From positions 806,001-870,000 of the forward strand of contig JADJDQ010000021.1 in assembly GCA_016702605.1 (NCBI GenBank): a stretch of DNA of 64,000 bases, written 5' to 3'. Below are positions 54,774 through 63,628 of this stretch, piece after piece; positions within the stretch are counted from its first letter, which is position 1, and the number at the start of each line of letters is the position of its first letter. The position numbers and the translations under genes are program-made. Source of the DNA: Candidatus Intricatilinea gracilis. GTDB lineage: Bacteria > Pseudomonadota > Gammaproteobacteria > Burkholderiales > Burkholderiaceae_C. Under the pieces are notes generated by a model, which saw only the letters and a list, made by a program, of their open reading frames with translations, searched no databases and had not been told where the DNA came from.

Positions 54774-56242
54774 CGGGTTTCGGCAGGGCGTTGGATGGAT
54801 GAGGTGTCGGTCGTGTCGGGTGGGTCGAGGTTGCCGGGCAGCCAGCCGCCGCCCAGGGCCTTGAACAGGCGCACGTGGTCGGCACCGATGTCGGCGGCGG
54901 CGCTGGCCAGCGCGTCTTCGGTGGCGAGCTGGCTGCGCTGGGTGTCGAGCACGATCTGGAAGTCGACCAGCCCGCTGGCATAACGCTGGTTTGCCAGCCT
55001 GGCGGCCAGGCCGGCTGCTTCGGCAGCCTGGCCCAGGTGCAGACGGCGTTCGCGGTCGCCGCGCAGTGCCACCAGGGCGTCTTCCACCTCTCGCAGCGCC
55101 AGCAGCACACTGGCGCGGTAGGCCGACCGGGCCTGGTCGACACCGGCTTGTTGTGCACGCACATTGGCACTGGCTGCACCACCGTCCCACAGCGGCAGGG
55201 TCAGGCTGGCAAGCGCCACACTGCTGACGGCGCTGCTGGCCAGGCCACCGAGCGTGAGTGCGCTCAGGCCCAGCGTGCCGCCCAGCCGGACGCTCGGGTA
55301 CCGCGCCGCATCGGCCTGTGCCACCCGCGCCTGGGCGGCCAGCACCTGCTGCTCGGCCGCACGCACGTCGGGGCGCTGGCGCAGTGTGTCGGCGGGCAGG
55401 CTCAATGCCAGCGTGTCCGGCGCCTGCGGGATGGCTGACACCGTGGCCAGGCGCGCGTCGAGTGCCGCGGGCGGTTGACCCGTCAGCACCGCCAGGGCGT
55501 GGCCGGACTGGGCCACGGCAATCATCAACACCTGCTGCTGCGCGGCGGTCTGTGCTGCAGCGGTGCGGGCCTGCGCCGCTTCGAGGGCACTGAGCAGGCC
55601 GGCCTGCACGCGCCAGTCGGTGAGTTGCCGGGTGTATGTCTGGCTGGCCAGGTTGGCATCTGCCACCCGCAGGCGGGCCTGTGCGTTGCGCAGCGTGATG
55701 TAGCTCAGGCCCACCTCGGCGGCAATCGAGACCTGCACATCCCCCAGGCGGGCGACGCTGGCGCCGGCTTCGGCATCGGCGGCGGACCGGGCGCTGCGCC
55801 GTGCGCCTAAGAAGTCGAGCTCCCAGTTGGCATCCAGGCCGGCCTGAAAGAGATTGCTGCTGCCGCTGCTCGCAGTCGACCGGTTGCTGTATTCCGCCGA
55901 GGCCGAGGTGCCCAGCGTGGGTGACAGGCCGGCAGCGGCCACGTCGCGCAAGGCACGCGCCTGTTGCAGGGCGGCCTGCGCACCCAGCACACTGGTATTG
56001 GCGCGCAGTGATTGTTCGATCAGCTCGCTCAACAGGGGGTCATCGAAACGTTGCCACCAGCGCTGCAGCGACTGGGCTTGCTGCACCTGCAAGGCCGTGG
56101 CATCCGACCAGGCCAGGGGCACATCGGGCTCGTCTGCCACGGCCCCGGTCGACCCCGGCTGGGCACAGCCAGCCAGCAGTCCGAACAGCAGGATGGCCAG
56201 CAGCCCGCTGCCCAGCCAGAGTTGCCTCGATGAATACGCCAT
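54770..56242 (-). CDS. Outer-membrane efflux lipoprotein (NodT/TolC family)
   Basis: The 490-residue protein has a lipoprotein signal with lipobox LAGC (Cys26) and two repeated outer-membrane-efflux domains (about 70-260 and 290-470) with the usual long coiled-coil helices, so it should form the trimeric channel of the tripartite pump. It is the promoter-proximal gene of the operon: channel, MacA-like adaptor, MacB ATPase, MacB permease. The C-terminal LFKALGGGWLPG is typical of NodT-type factors. A 196-bp gap separates it from the Crp-like gene upstream. Confidence 0.9.
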   Translation of the reverse strand: MAYSSRQLWLGSGLLAILLFGLLAGCAQPGSTGAVADEPDVPLAWSDATALQVQQAQSLQRWWQRFDDPLLSELIEQSLRANTSVLGAQAALQQARALRDVAAAGLSPTLGTSASAEYSNRSTASSGSSNLFQAGLDANWELDFLGARRSARSAADAEAGASVARLGDVQVSIAAEVGLSYITLRNAQARLRVADANLASQTYTRQLTDWRVQAGLLSALEAAQARTAAAQTAAQQQVLMIAVAQSGHALAVLTGQPPAALDARLATVSAIPQAPDTLALSLPADTLRQRPDVRAAEQQVLAAQARVAQADAARYPSVRLGGTLGLSALTLGGLASSAVSSVALASLTLPLWDGGAASANVRAQQAGVDQARSAYRASVLLALREVEDALVALRGDRERRLHLGQAAEAAGLAARLANQRYASGLVDFQIVLDTQRSQLATEDALASAAADIGADHVRLFKALGGGWLPGNLDPPDTTDTSSIQRPAETR

Positions 56243-56438
56243 GTGGATCCTGCCAGCGGCAAAGCCGAAACCGTCAGCGTGCGCTGCATCGGCTGCGAGC
56301 GTCGGTGCGCCAGCGAACCATCACCACAGCGGTTCATCCGTTGCGGTGGCTGTCCTGCAGGTCGACCTCGTACCGTGTCGCGCAGTGCCTGATCACCGGG
56401 GCCGATGCGCTGCTGGCTGGTGTCCGGGTGGCCCGAGC

Positions 56439-57206
56439 TCAGGCCGTTGGGCGTGTGCCCTGGCGATAGCGCTGGTCACATAACAGGCGGTGCTGCTCGT
56501 TCTTGACCACGTCGTAACACTCGCAGGCGCGGGTCGCCAGGCCGATGCGGTCGGTCACCTTGATGTGGCCACGTCGGTAGCGGATGTAGCCCAGATCCTG
56601 CAGCTTGCCGGCAGCCTCGGTGACGGACTCGCGCCGCACACCCAGCATGCTGGCGACGAGTTCCTGGGTCATGACCAGTTCACGCATGGGCGCTCGGTCC
56701 AGCGTCGACAACAACCACCGGCTGAGCTGTTGCTCGACCGAGTGGTGGCGGTTGCAGGCTGCCGTCTGCGACATCTGGGTGATGAGCGACAAGGTGTAGC
56801 GCAGCAGCAGCCCCTGCATGCGGCCGGTGCCTTCGAAGGCCTTGCAAAGCAACTGGCGGTCGAGCCGCCAAGCCTGGCCGGCCGTCTGCACCACGGCCGA
56901 ACTCGGCATGCTGTGCCCACCCATGAACAGCGGCACCCCCACCATGCCTTCGTTGCCTACGCCGGCCGCTGCAGCGGCTTCGCCGTTGCGTGTGACGTAA
57001 TACAACGAGACCACCGCACCGGTGGGGAAGTACGCATGTTTCAGTTGCTGGCCGGGCTCGTAGACCATCTGGCCCAGCGCCAGATCGACCCGTTCGAGCT
57101 GCGGCAGCAAGGCATCGAACTCGTCGTCGGGCAGCGACGCAATCAGATGATTGAGATTGGGGTTGTCATGCAGCGGTCGGCTCCCAATCGACCCGTCAAG
57201 CGACAT
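56439..57206 (-). CDS. Crp/Fnr family transcriptional regulator
   Basis: The 255-residue regulator has a cyclic-nucleotide-binding-like beta barrel (about 25-140) and a C-terminal winged helix-turn-helix (about 160-230; MTQELVASMLGVRRESVTEAAGKL). The FNR iron-sulfur cysteines are absent. The segment CNRHHSVEQQLSRWLL and the DNA-binding half are strongly similar to the partial regulator at 63629. The start ATG at 57204-57206 overlaps the end of the response-regulator gene, suggesting one transcript with the hybrid kinase. Ligand and targets are unknown. Confidence 0.87.
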   Translation of the reverse strand: MSLDGSIGSRPLHDNPNLNHLIASLPDDEFDALLPQLERVDLALGQMVYEPGQQLKHAYFPTGAVVSLYYVTRNGEAAAAAGVGNEGMVGVPLFMGGHSMPSSAVVQTAGQAWRLDRQLLCKAFEGTGRMQGLLLRYTLSLITQMSQTAACNRHHSVEQQLSRWLLSTLDRAPMRELVMTQELVASMLGVRRESVTEAAGKLQDLGYIRYRRGHIKVTDRIGLATRACECYDVVKNEQHRLLCDQRYRQGTRPTA

Positions 57207-58072
57207 GGGGCGGGCGCAGCGTCATCTCGACGCCTATGCCTCGGTAGCCGACAAACCGCGCGCCGCTCGTGAAGATGGGTTCACCACTCACGCGGAACTG
57301 GCGCAACGAACCGTCGCTTTCGGTTCGGTTGAAGACGAAGTCGAGAAAGGGCTGCCGTTCGGCGATGGTGTTGCGCAAGGTCTTGCGTTCTTGCTCGTCC
57401 CAGCCGGCTTCGGCCTCGGGGGACGTGTCGTCGATCGTGACACCTGCCAGTGGTTCGACACGCAGGCCGAGCATCTCGAGCACCGGGCCCGAGACCCGGG
57501 TGAAGTGGCCGTTGACGTCCTGCTCCCAGTACCAGTCCGAGGCCAGTTCGGTGAGGCTGCGAAAGCGCGCTTCACTCTCGCGCAACTCGGCGGTGCGCTC
57601 CAGCACCACACGTTCGAGCTCCTGGTTCTGGGCTTCGAGGCGGCGGTACAGCAGTCGCACCTCGAGCATGTTGCGGATACGTGTCCTCACTTCGACCAGG
57701 TCGAAGGGGTTTGCTGATGAAGTCCCTGGCACCGGCCTGCAGCGCGCGCAGCTTGTGACCGGGCTGAGCGGTCAGCACGATCACGGGCAGGTAGTCGGCG
57801 GTCTGCACACCTGCTTCGTCTCGTGCCTGGACGCCGGCCGTCAAGGCGGCCATGACCTGAAAGCCGTCCATCACCGGCAGTTGCAGGTCGAGCAGGATGA
57901 GGTCGTAGTCGTTCTTGCGGTGCAAGGCGCAGACCTGCTGCGGATCCATGGTCGAACTCACCGCGGTGTAGCCGGACTCGTCGAGCATGCGTTCGAGCAA
58001 AAGCACATTGCTGGCCTGATCGTCGACGATGAGGATGCGAGCGGCCAGGATGTCCTGGTCAGGCAAGGTCAT
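57196..58072 (-). pseudogene. Response regulator with PAS output domain (frameshifted)
   Basis: Corrected, this is 291 residues: an N-terminal receiver (LIVDDQAS, phospho-Asp in LILLDLQLPVMDG, Lys in FISKPF), a coiled-coil linker (about 120-165) and a C-terminal PAS domain (FRSLTELASDWYWEQD to the end). No DNA-binding or catalytic output domain is present. One surplus base in the G4 run at 57706-57709 breaks the frame at the end of the receiver; deleting it restores ISKPFDLVEVRTRIRN. It lies 4 bp into the end of the hybrid kinase gene and upstream of the Crp gene, so the three are likely one signalling unit. Confidence 0.82.
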
Positions 58073-59880
58073 GACCTTTCTCCTTCGGGTTCTTCTTGTG
58101 GTGCAGTGGGTGATTCCGCCGGATGGGGGTCACCGGTCGGTGTCGGCAGCCCGGCGCTGTCGCGCGGGACGACGGTGAGCAGGGCAAGATCGATGGTTTC
58201 CATGAACTCGGCGACCTTGATGGGTTTGGTCAGGTAACGGAAGAAGCCTGCCTGCATGCCTTTCTCGATGTCGTGGGGCATGGCGTTGGCACTCAATGCG
58301 ATCACCGGGATGTGTGCTGTGGCCACATCTGCACGCAAGATGCGTAGCGCCGTGATGCCGCTGATGCCTGGCAGGTTGATGTCCATGAGGATCACCTCGG
58401 GCTGGCCGCTGCGCGCCAGTTCCACACCGGTGCGGCCATCACGCGCCGTCATCAGGCGCACCTCGGGGCGGCGCTGCAACAGCCGTTCGACCAGCAGCAG
58501 GTTGGCCGGGTTGTCCTCGATGCACAGCAGGCTGCGTGTGCCGCTGCCCGGCGGGGGCAGCACCGTCGCCACCGGACCGGTGTCGACCACCTCGCAGGTC
58601 GTGGCGTTGTCGGCGCAGCTGGCGAGCTCGAACCAGAACTCGCTGCCCACTCCCACACTGCTGTCCATGCCGATGCGACCACCCATCAGCTCGACCAGGC
58701 GTTTGCTGGTCACCAGGCCGATGCCCGTGCCTTCCTGCCCGCCGCCCTCCTGGCCCAGGCGGTTGAAGGGCTGGAACAGTTGCGCCAGCTTGTCGGGCGA
58801 CAGTCCTTCGCCGCTGTCTTGCACGCTGATCCGGGTGCGCCCCGACTTGCCCTTGGTGCACCGCACGTCGACACGCCCGCCGACACGGTTGTACTTGATG
58901 GCGTTGGTCAGCAGGTTGATCAGCACCTGCTTGACGCGGGTGCGGTCGGCTTGGATCAGCCACGGCCCCTCGAGCATGGGGAAGTACACACGAATGGCGC
59001 TCTTGGCTGCCTGTGGCTCGATCATGGCCTGGCAATCGGCCAGCAGTTCGACCAGCGAGGTGGGCTCGGGTGACAACGACAACTTGCCCGACTCGATCAG
59101 CGACAGGTCGAGCACCTCGTTGATCAGCTCGAGCAGGTACCAACCGGCCTGCAGGATCTGGTCGATGCTGTCCTTCTGCACCGCTGCAGGCGGTGGCGTG
59201 CCACTTTCCATCAGCTGCGCAAAGCCCAGGATGGCGTTGAGCGGCGAGCGCAGCTCATGGCTCATCGACGACAGGAACTCCGACTTCGCCTGGTTGGCCT
59301 CTTCGGCCGCTACCTTGGCCAGGCTGAGTTCGAGCAAGCTGTCCTGCAGCACGGCGTCGAGCCGGTTGCGTTCGTCCTCGATCAGCTTGCGCGAGGTGTT
59401 GTCGGTGCCGATCAGCAAGTAGCCGATGATGGCGTCGGCCGCGTCCTGCAGCGCCGTGACCGATACCACCGCGGGCAGGCGGCTGCCGTCCTTGCGGATG
59501 TAGGTCAGTTCGTACACGTCTTCGATGCCGCGCCTGGCCTTGAACACCATGGCATCGAAGCCCGGTGCGATCGGTGTGTCGAGCTCCTGGCTCAGGGCCT
59601 GAGCCCGGGTCAGCAACTCGAGCGGGTCCGAGATGTCGGCTGGTGTCACCAGGTCGACCACCTCATTGGCCTTGTAGCCCAGCATACGTTCTGCACCGAC
59701 GTTGAAGATCTGGATCACGCCGACTTCGTCGGTGGCGATGCTCGAGAAATTGGCGCTGTTCAGGATGGCGCTTTGCAGCGCTCCTGTCTTGAACAAGGTC
59801 CGTCGATCCTGATCCTCGATGAAGACCTTGGTGGCATCTTCGGCCCGCACGGCGTCGATGCCTTTGCTCTTTGTTGACAT
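58069..59880 (-). CDS. Hybrid sensor histidine kinase (PAS-HisKA-HATPase-REC)
   Basis: The 603-residue cytoplasmic kinase has no membrane helices. Domains in order: PAS (about 35-165), HisKA with phospho-His208 in FLSSMSHELRSPLNAILGF, HATPase_c with the N box (INLLTNAIKYN), G boxes (DSGEGLSP, GTGIGLVTS), and a C-terminal receiver (about 465-580, RSLLCIEDNPANLLL, phospho-Asp in VILMDINLPG). It probably senses an intracellular or redox cue through PAS. The ATG at 59878-59880 is chosen over an earlier start at 59931. It overlaps the response-regulator gene by 4 bp. Confidence 0.92.
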   Translation of the reverse strand: MSTKSKGIDAVRAEDATKVFIEDQDRRTLFKTGALQSAILNSANFSSIATDEVGVIQIFNVGAERMLGYKANEVVDLVTPADISDPLELLTRAQALSQELDTPIAPGFDAMVFKARRGIEDVYELTYIRKDGSRLPAVVSVTALQDAADAIIGYLLIGTDNTSRKLIEDERNRLDAVLQDSLLELSLAKVAAEEANQAKSEFLSSMSHELRSPLNAILGFAQLMESGTPPPAAVQKDSIDQILQAGWYLLELINEVLDLSLIESGKLSLSPEPTSLVELLADCQAMIEPQAAKSAIRVYFPMLEGPWLIQADRTRVKQVLINLLTNAIKYNRVGGRVDVRCTKGKSGRTRISVQDSGEGLSPDKLAQLFQPFNRLGQEGGGQEGTGIGLVTSKRLVELMGGRIGMDSSVGVGSEFWFELASCADNATTCEVVDTGPVATVLPPPGSGTRSLLCIEDNPANLLLVERLLQRRPEVRLMTARDGRTGVELARSGQPEVILMDINLPGISGITALRILRADVATAHIPVIALSANAMPHDIEKGMQAGFFRYLTKPIKVAEFMETIDLALLTVVPRDSAGLPTPTGDPHPAESPTAPQEEPEGERS

Positions 59881-60150
59881 GCAACTCTCAGGTTCGTGAA
59901 CCTCGCGGCGCAGGGGTGGGTGCCGGGGCATGACTGGCCGGTGCCCGGCGGCACAAGGGGCAAGCCCATGGCGGTCACGGTGCCAGCTTGGCGCCGGGTT
60001 GTCCGTTCGGTAACGAACTTAGGTCGCTTGTTTTTGTAGGAAAGCGCCGACACCATGTGCGCACCGGCGCCGATGGCGGCGTGCCTGGCTTGCCGGGATA
60101 CTGGCTCATCGGTCCGTCACCCGGACCCACTGACCGCGTCGATCACCTTC

Positions 60151-60573
60151 ATGCCTGCGTTGCACACCTATATCGTCGAAGACAGCGCCGTGATCCGCGA
60201 GAACCTGATCGCGACGCTCGAAGAACTTGCCTGCGTGCAGGTGGTGGGCTGGGCTGCCGACGAAGCGCGCGCCGTGTCCTGGCTCTGCGAGCCGGGCAAC
60301 GTCGCGTCGCTGCTCATCGTCGACATCTTCCTGGCTCGGGGCTCGGGCCTGGGTGTGCTTCGCGCCGTGAGCCGGTTGAGCCGCCGCCCGCGTACGGTGG
60401 TGCTGAGCAACTATGCGTCGCCCGACATGCGCCGTACCTGCCTGCAACTGGGCGCCGAGCAGGTGTTCGACAAGTCGACCGACATCGACGCCCTCATCGA
60501 CTGGTGCAATCACCAGGCCGCCAACCCTGCCGACTGCCAGGCTGACGGCCCTACTGGATCAGCCCGCTCTTGA
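60151..60573 (+). CDS. Single-domain response regulator
   Basis: The 140-residue protein is one receiver domain: acidic pair in IVEDSAV, phospho-Asp58 in LLIVDIFLARG, the conserved Ser in VVLSNYA and Lys in VFDKST. No output domain is present, so it may act by phosphotransfer or protein contact. It is divergent from the hybrid kinase (270-bp gap) and converges with the LuxR-type regulator, whose 3' end overlaps it by 23 bp. The ATG at 60151 is favoured; the frame opens earlier without homology. Confidence 0.82.
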   Translation: MPALHTYIVEDSAVIRENLIATLEELACVQVVGWAADEARAVSWLCEPGNVASLLIVDIFLARGSGLGVLRAVSRLSRRPRTVVLSNYASPDMRRTCLQLGAEQVFDKSTDIDALIDWCNHQAANPADCQADGPTGSARS

Positions 60574-61183
60574 GTGCGTAATAGGTGAGGTCGCTGTTGG
60601 AGGCGAGCTGCATCTTCTCCATCACGCGGCTGCGGTAGGTGCTCACGGTCTTGACGCTGAGCGACAGCGTCTCGGCAATGGTGCCGATGGTTTCACCCTG
60701 CGCCAGGCGCAGGAAGATCTGCAGCTCACGTTCGGACAACTGCTCGTGTGCAGGCCCGGCCTCACCACTGGCCAGCCCTTCGGCCAGCCGTTCGGCCACA
60801 CTGGCGGTGATGTACTTGCGCCCACGCGACACCGTGCGCACGGCCTTGACCAGCTCGTCGGGGTCGCAATGCTTGTTGAGATAACCACTGGCGCCCAGGC
60901 GCAGCAAGGTGGTTGCGTAGTGCGCCTCGTCGTGGCCACTCAGGATCAGCACCGCCAGTGCCGGTGCCCGGGCCCGGATGGCCGCCAGTGCGTCGACACC
61001 GTTCTGCCCGGGCATGGCAATGTCGAGCAAGATCACATCGACCTCGCCTTGGCGAACGATGTCCAGTGCCTCGCGGCCATTGGCTGCTTCACCGATGACG
61101 GCAAAGTCCGGCTGGTCGGCCAGGAACTGGCGCAAGCCGGCGCGCACCACGGCATGGTCGTCGACGATGGCAATGCGGATCAT
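60551..61183 (-). CDS. NarL/FixJ family response regulator
   Basis: The 210-residue regulator has a receiver domain (DDH at 8-10, phospho-Asp54 in VILLDIAMPG) and a C-terminal LuxR-type helix-turn-helix (about 148-205; LSERELQIFLRLAQGETIGTIAETLSLSVKTVSTYRSRV). It is divergent from a NarL-type histidine kinase at 61257, its probable partner. The ATG at 61181-61183 is chosen because the receiver begins immediately; an upstream start would add 66 residues lacking homology. Confidence 0.92.
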   Translation of the reverse strand: MIRIAIVDDHAVVRAGLRQFLADQPDFAVIGEAANGREALDIVRQGEVDVILLDIAMPGQNGVDALAAIRARAPALAVLILSGHDEAHYATTLLRLGASGYLNKHCDPDELVKAVRTVSRGRKYITASVAERLAEGLASGEAGPAHEQLSERELQIFLRLAQGETIGTIAETLSLSVKTVSTYRSRVMEKMQLASNSDLTYYALKSGLIQ

Positions 61184-61256
61184 GGTCAGGTCGTGCCCAG
61201 AGTATTGACCGCATGACGCGGCCTCGGTGCATGATCCCACCTTTGAGAGACCACCG

Positions 61257-62033
61257 TTGAACAAGAAGGCAAGGCGACTCGTGCGACAACATTCACCTGC
61301 CCCGCAGACGGGGCAAGGGCGTGTGCGGGCAGACAACAAGCGCCTCGAAACCCTGGTGGCCCTGCGCACCGCGCAACTCACCGAACTGACGCATCACCTG
61401 CAGACTGCACGCGAAGACGAACGCGCCCGTCTGGCGCGTGATCTGCACGATGAACTCGGCGCCTTGCTCACCTCGGCCAAACTCGATGCGGCCAGGTTGC
61501 GATCACGACTGGCCGGTGGTGCGCCCGAGACACTCGAACGCCTGGCCCATCTGACTCATACCCTCGACAGCGTGATCACGCTCAAGCGCCGCATCACCGA
61601 AGACCTGCGGCCCTCGTCGCTCGATCACCTGGGCCTGGTCGTCACACTCGACATCCTGGCGCGCGAGTTCGCCGAACGGTCCGGTGTGACGGTGCATCGT
61701 CAGCTCGGCGAGGTGTCCCTCACCGCCGCCGCCGAACTGGTGGCCTACCGCATGGTGCAGGAGGCCGTGACCAACATCAGCAAATACGCGCGCGCCCGGC
61801 AGGTGTGGATCACGCTGGCCCGGCGCGGCGGCCTGGTCGAGCTGACGGTGCGTGACGACGGCGTGGGCTTCGACACCAGCATGCCCGCACGGTCGGCCTA
61901 CGGCCTGGTCGGCATGCGTTTTCGCGTCGAGGCCGAAGGCGGCAAGCTCGTGGTGACGGCCGCGCCAGGGCAGGGCACCCGCCTCGTCATGACGCTGCCA
62001 GCGGCACCCCTGGCGCTGGCAGCGGACAGGTAG
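61257..62033 (+). CDS. NarX/UhpB-type histidine kinase (no sensor domain)
   Basis: The 258-residue cytoplasmic kinase has a short coiled coil (about 25-58), a HisKA_3 domain with phospho-His64 in ARDLHDELGALLTS, and HATPase_c with N box VQEAVTNISKYA and G box DDGVGFD and AYGLVGMRFRVEAEGG. No transmembrane or PAS sensor is present, so input must come from another protein. The TTG at 61257 is the preferred start, with GAGAG upstream; GTG at 61227 is the alternative. It is divergent from the NarL-type regulator, 73 bp away. Confidence 0.87.
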   Translation: MNKKARRLVRQHSPAPQTGQGRVRADNKRLETLVALRTAQLTELTHHLQTAREDERARLARDLHDELGALLTSAKLDAARLRSRLAGGAPETLERLAHLTHTLDSVITLKRRITEDLRPSSLDHLGLVVTLDILAREFAERSGVTVHRQLGEVSLTAAAELVAYRMVQEAVTNISKYARARQVWITLARRGGLVELTVRDDGVGFDTSMPARSAYGLVGMRFRVEAEGGKLVVTAAPGQGTRLVMTLPAAPLALAADR

Positions 62034-62199
62034 ATGGCTGGTCGTCGGTGGATGGCGCGCCGTCCTACAACGGCAGGGCCATGTGCCCGACAGGCCGGCG
62101 GCAAAGGGCGCCGATGGTGGCGACAAGGTCGGCTGTCGACACTGGGTGTCTGCCCGCATCCTGCGGGGATGGCTTCTTCCATCAACCACAAGGCAACCC

Positions 62200-62472
62200 A
62201 TGTCCACCGAATCAGGCAATCATCTGATCGACCGCGCCGCCATGTCGACCGACCTCGCCACCGAACACGCTCTTGGTGCTGCACAGCGTGGTGTTGCCGC
62301 CTTGCGCGACGGCAGGCAGCAGATGGTCGACCGCGCCCATGTGGCGTCCGACGCCGCGGTAGGCTACATCAAGGACGAGCCGGTCAAGTCGCTGCTGATC
62401 GCTGCTGCGGCCGGCGCCGTCCTGATGGGTCTGCTGGGCTGGCTCACCCGTGCGCGCAGCGACCGTTACTGA
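62200..62472 (+). CDS. DUF883 family (YqjD/ElaB-like) membrane-anchored protein
   Basis: The 90-residue protein has an amphipathic helical N-terminal part and a C-terminal membrane helix with VKSLLIAAAAGAVLMGLLGWLTRARS, the usual DUF883 ending (a helix followed by a basic tail). In E. coli relatives bind ribosomes at the inner membrane in stationary phase. The ATG at 62200 is chosen because homology begins there; no strong ribosome site is visible (AAGGCAACCC precedes it). Confidence 0.8.
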   Translation: MSTESGNHLIDRAAMSTDLATEHALGAAQRGVAALRDGRQQMVDRAHVASDAAVGYIKDEPVKSLLIAAAAGAVLMGLLGWLTRARSDRY

Positions 62473-62712
62473 GGACCGAAGTTGTTCGAGTGCGCGGGCG
62501 CTGTCACGCAGTGTCTCGCGCAGTTGATCCGGGGTGGCGAGTGCCTCGTCGGCCTGGCGTTGCATGCGCCAGATCACGGCGTTCAACTGCAGGCGCCAGT
62601 CGGCGGCAGTGGCCAGACTGGCTGGTTGCACGCAGGCGCGATGGCTGTCCCCGGTGGCGTTGGCGCCCGACTCGACACCTGCCTGGATGCTTGTGCGCTG
62701 CTGAGTGGTCAT
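62212..62712 (-). CDS. Possible small hypothetical protein (doubtful)
   Basis: A 166-codon frame runs opposite to the DUF883 gene. Its first 80 or so codons (MTTQQRTSIQAG onward, with the helical WRLQLNAVIWRMQRQADEAL) occupy an otherwise empty stretch (62473-62712) and look protein-like; the rest is antisense to DUF883 and does not. No homology is recognised. It may be a real gene with a disturbed 3' end, or chance. Confidence 0.25.
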   Translation of the reverse strand: MTTQQRTSIQAGVESGANATGDSHRACVQPASLATAADWRLQLNAVIWRMQRQADEALATPDQLRETLRDSARALEQLRSSVTVAARTGEPAQQTHQDGAGRSSDQQRLDRLVLDVAYRGVGRHMGAVDHLLPAVAQGGNTTLCSTKSVFGGEVGRHGGAVDQMIA

Positions 62713-62806
62713 GACCCCGAGCCTAGGGTGACTGCGACCAACGATCTGTGCGGCATCACACCAAGGCGGCGTGGCTCGAGCGCGCCGGTGATGCGTGGAG
62801 GTCCGG

Positions 62807-63521
62807 TCAGGCGAGGTGTTCGCAGTAGACCTGCCGATCCGATTCGTAGCAGGTGCAGGCGGCAGCCTCGAGACCTGCGCGGTCGAGCACACTCAGCACC
62901 CCGGTGGTAGGTGATCAACCCACGGCGCTGCAGTTCACCGGCGGCTTCGGTCACACCGACCCGCCTGACCCCCAGCATCAAGGCCAGAAACTCGTGGGTG
63001 ACGTGGAAGGTGTCCTGGTGGGCGCGATCCTGGCTCATCAGCAGCCAGCGCGCCAGGCGCGGGCCGATGAGGTGGAAGCGCATGCAGCCGGCCGAGGCCA
63101 CGGTCTGCGCCATCAAGACGTAGACGTAGTGGTCGAGCACGTGCTGCAAGGCCGTGCTTTGTGCCAGCTCGCGCTTGAAGGAGGCCACGCCGATGCGCCA
63201 TGAGGCACCGGCGCCTTGCACCAGGGCGCGCAGTGGCGAGGTGGTCACCCCCAGCACCAGTTGTGAGCCGACCATGCCTTCGCGTCCGACCATGCCCACC
63301 TCGATGCCTGGGTGGTCCTCGACCCTCGCCACCAGCGAGATGAAGCTGTCGACTGGAAAGTAGACGTGTTGCGTCGGTGTGCCGGCTTCACACAACACAT
63401 CACTCAGGACCAGCTGCACAGGGTCACACGACGCCAGCAATCGCGCCTGGTCGCGCAGGGGTAGACGTTCGATCAGGTGGTTCTGGGCAGGGGTCAAGAC
63501 GGCTCCGCAGGTGGTACCCAT
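62807..63521 (-). pseudogene. Crp/Fnr family regulator, frameshifted near the C-terminus
   Basis: The corrected protein is about 237 residues: a cyclic-nucleotide-binding-like barrel (about 15-130) and a winged helix-turn-helix (about 160-225; FLALMLGVRRVGVTEAAGEL). The frame breaks at the C4 run at 62899-62902 (one surplus or two missing bases), after GLITYHR; the other frame continues VLSVLDRAGLEAAACTCYESDR and stops at 62807-62809, matching the C-termini of the two other Crp-like proteins in this window. The start ATG at 63519-63521 gives normal length. Confidence 0.78.
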
Positions 63522-63628
63522 GCAGTCTGCGCTGCGATGCACCCCGCCATCGGTGGGGCAGCACACGTAGAGTGCCGATGGCGATGATCGAGGCTGGTCG
63601 AGTGTGGTGAGGACCTGTCGGCCAGCCG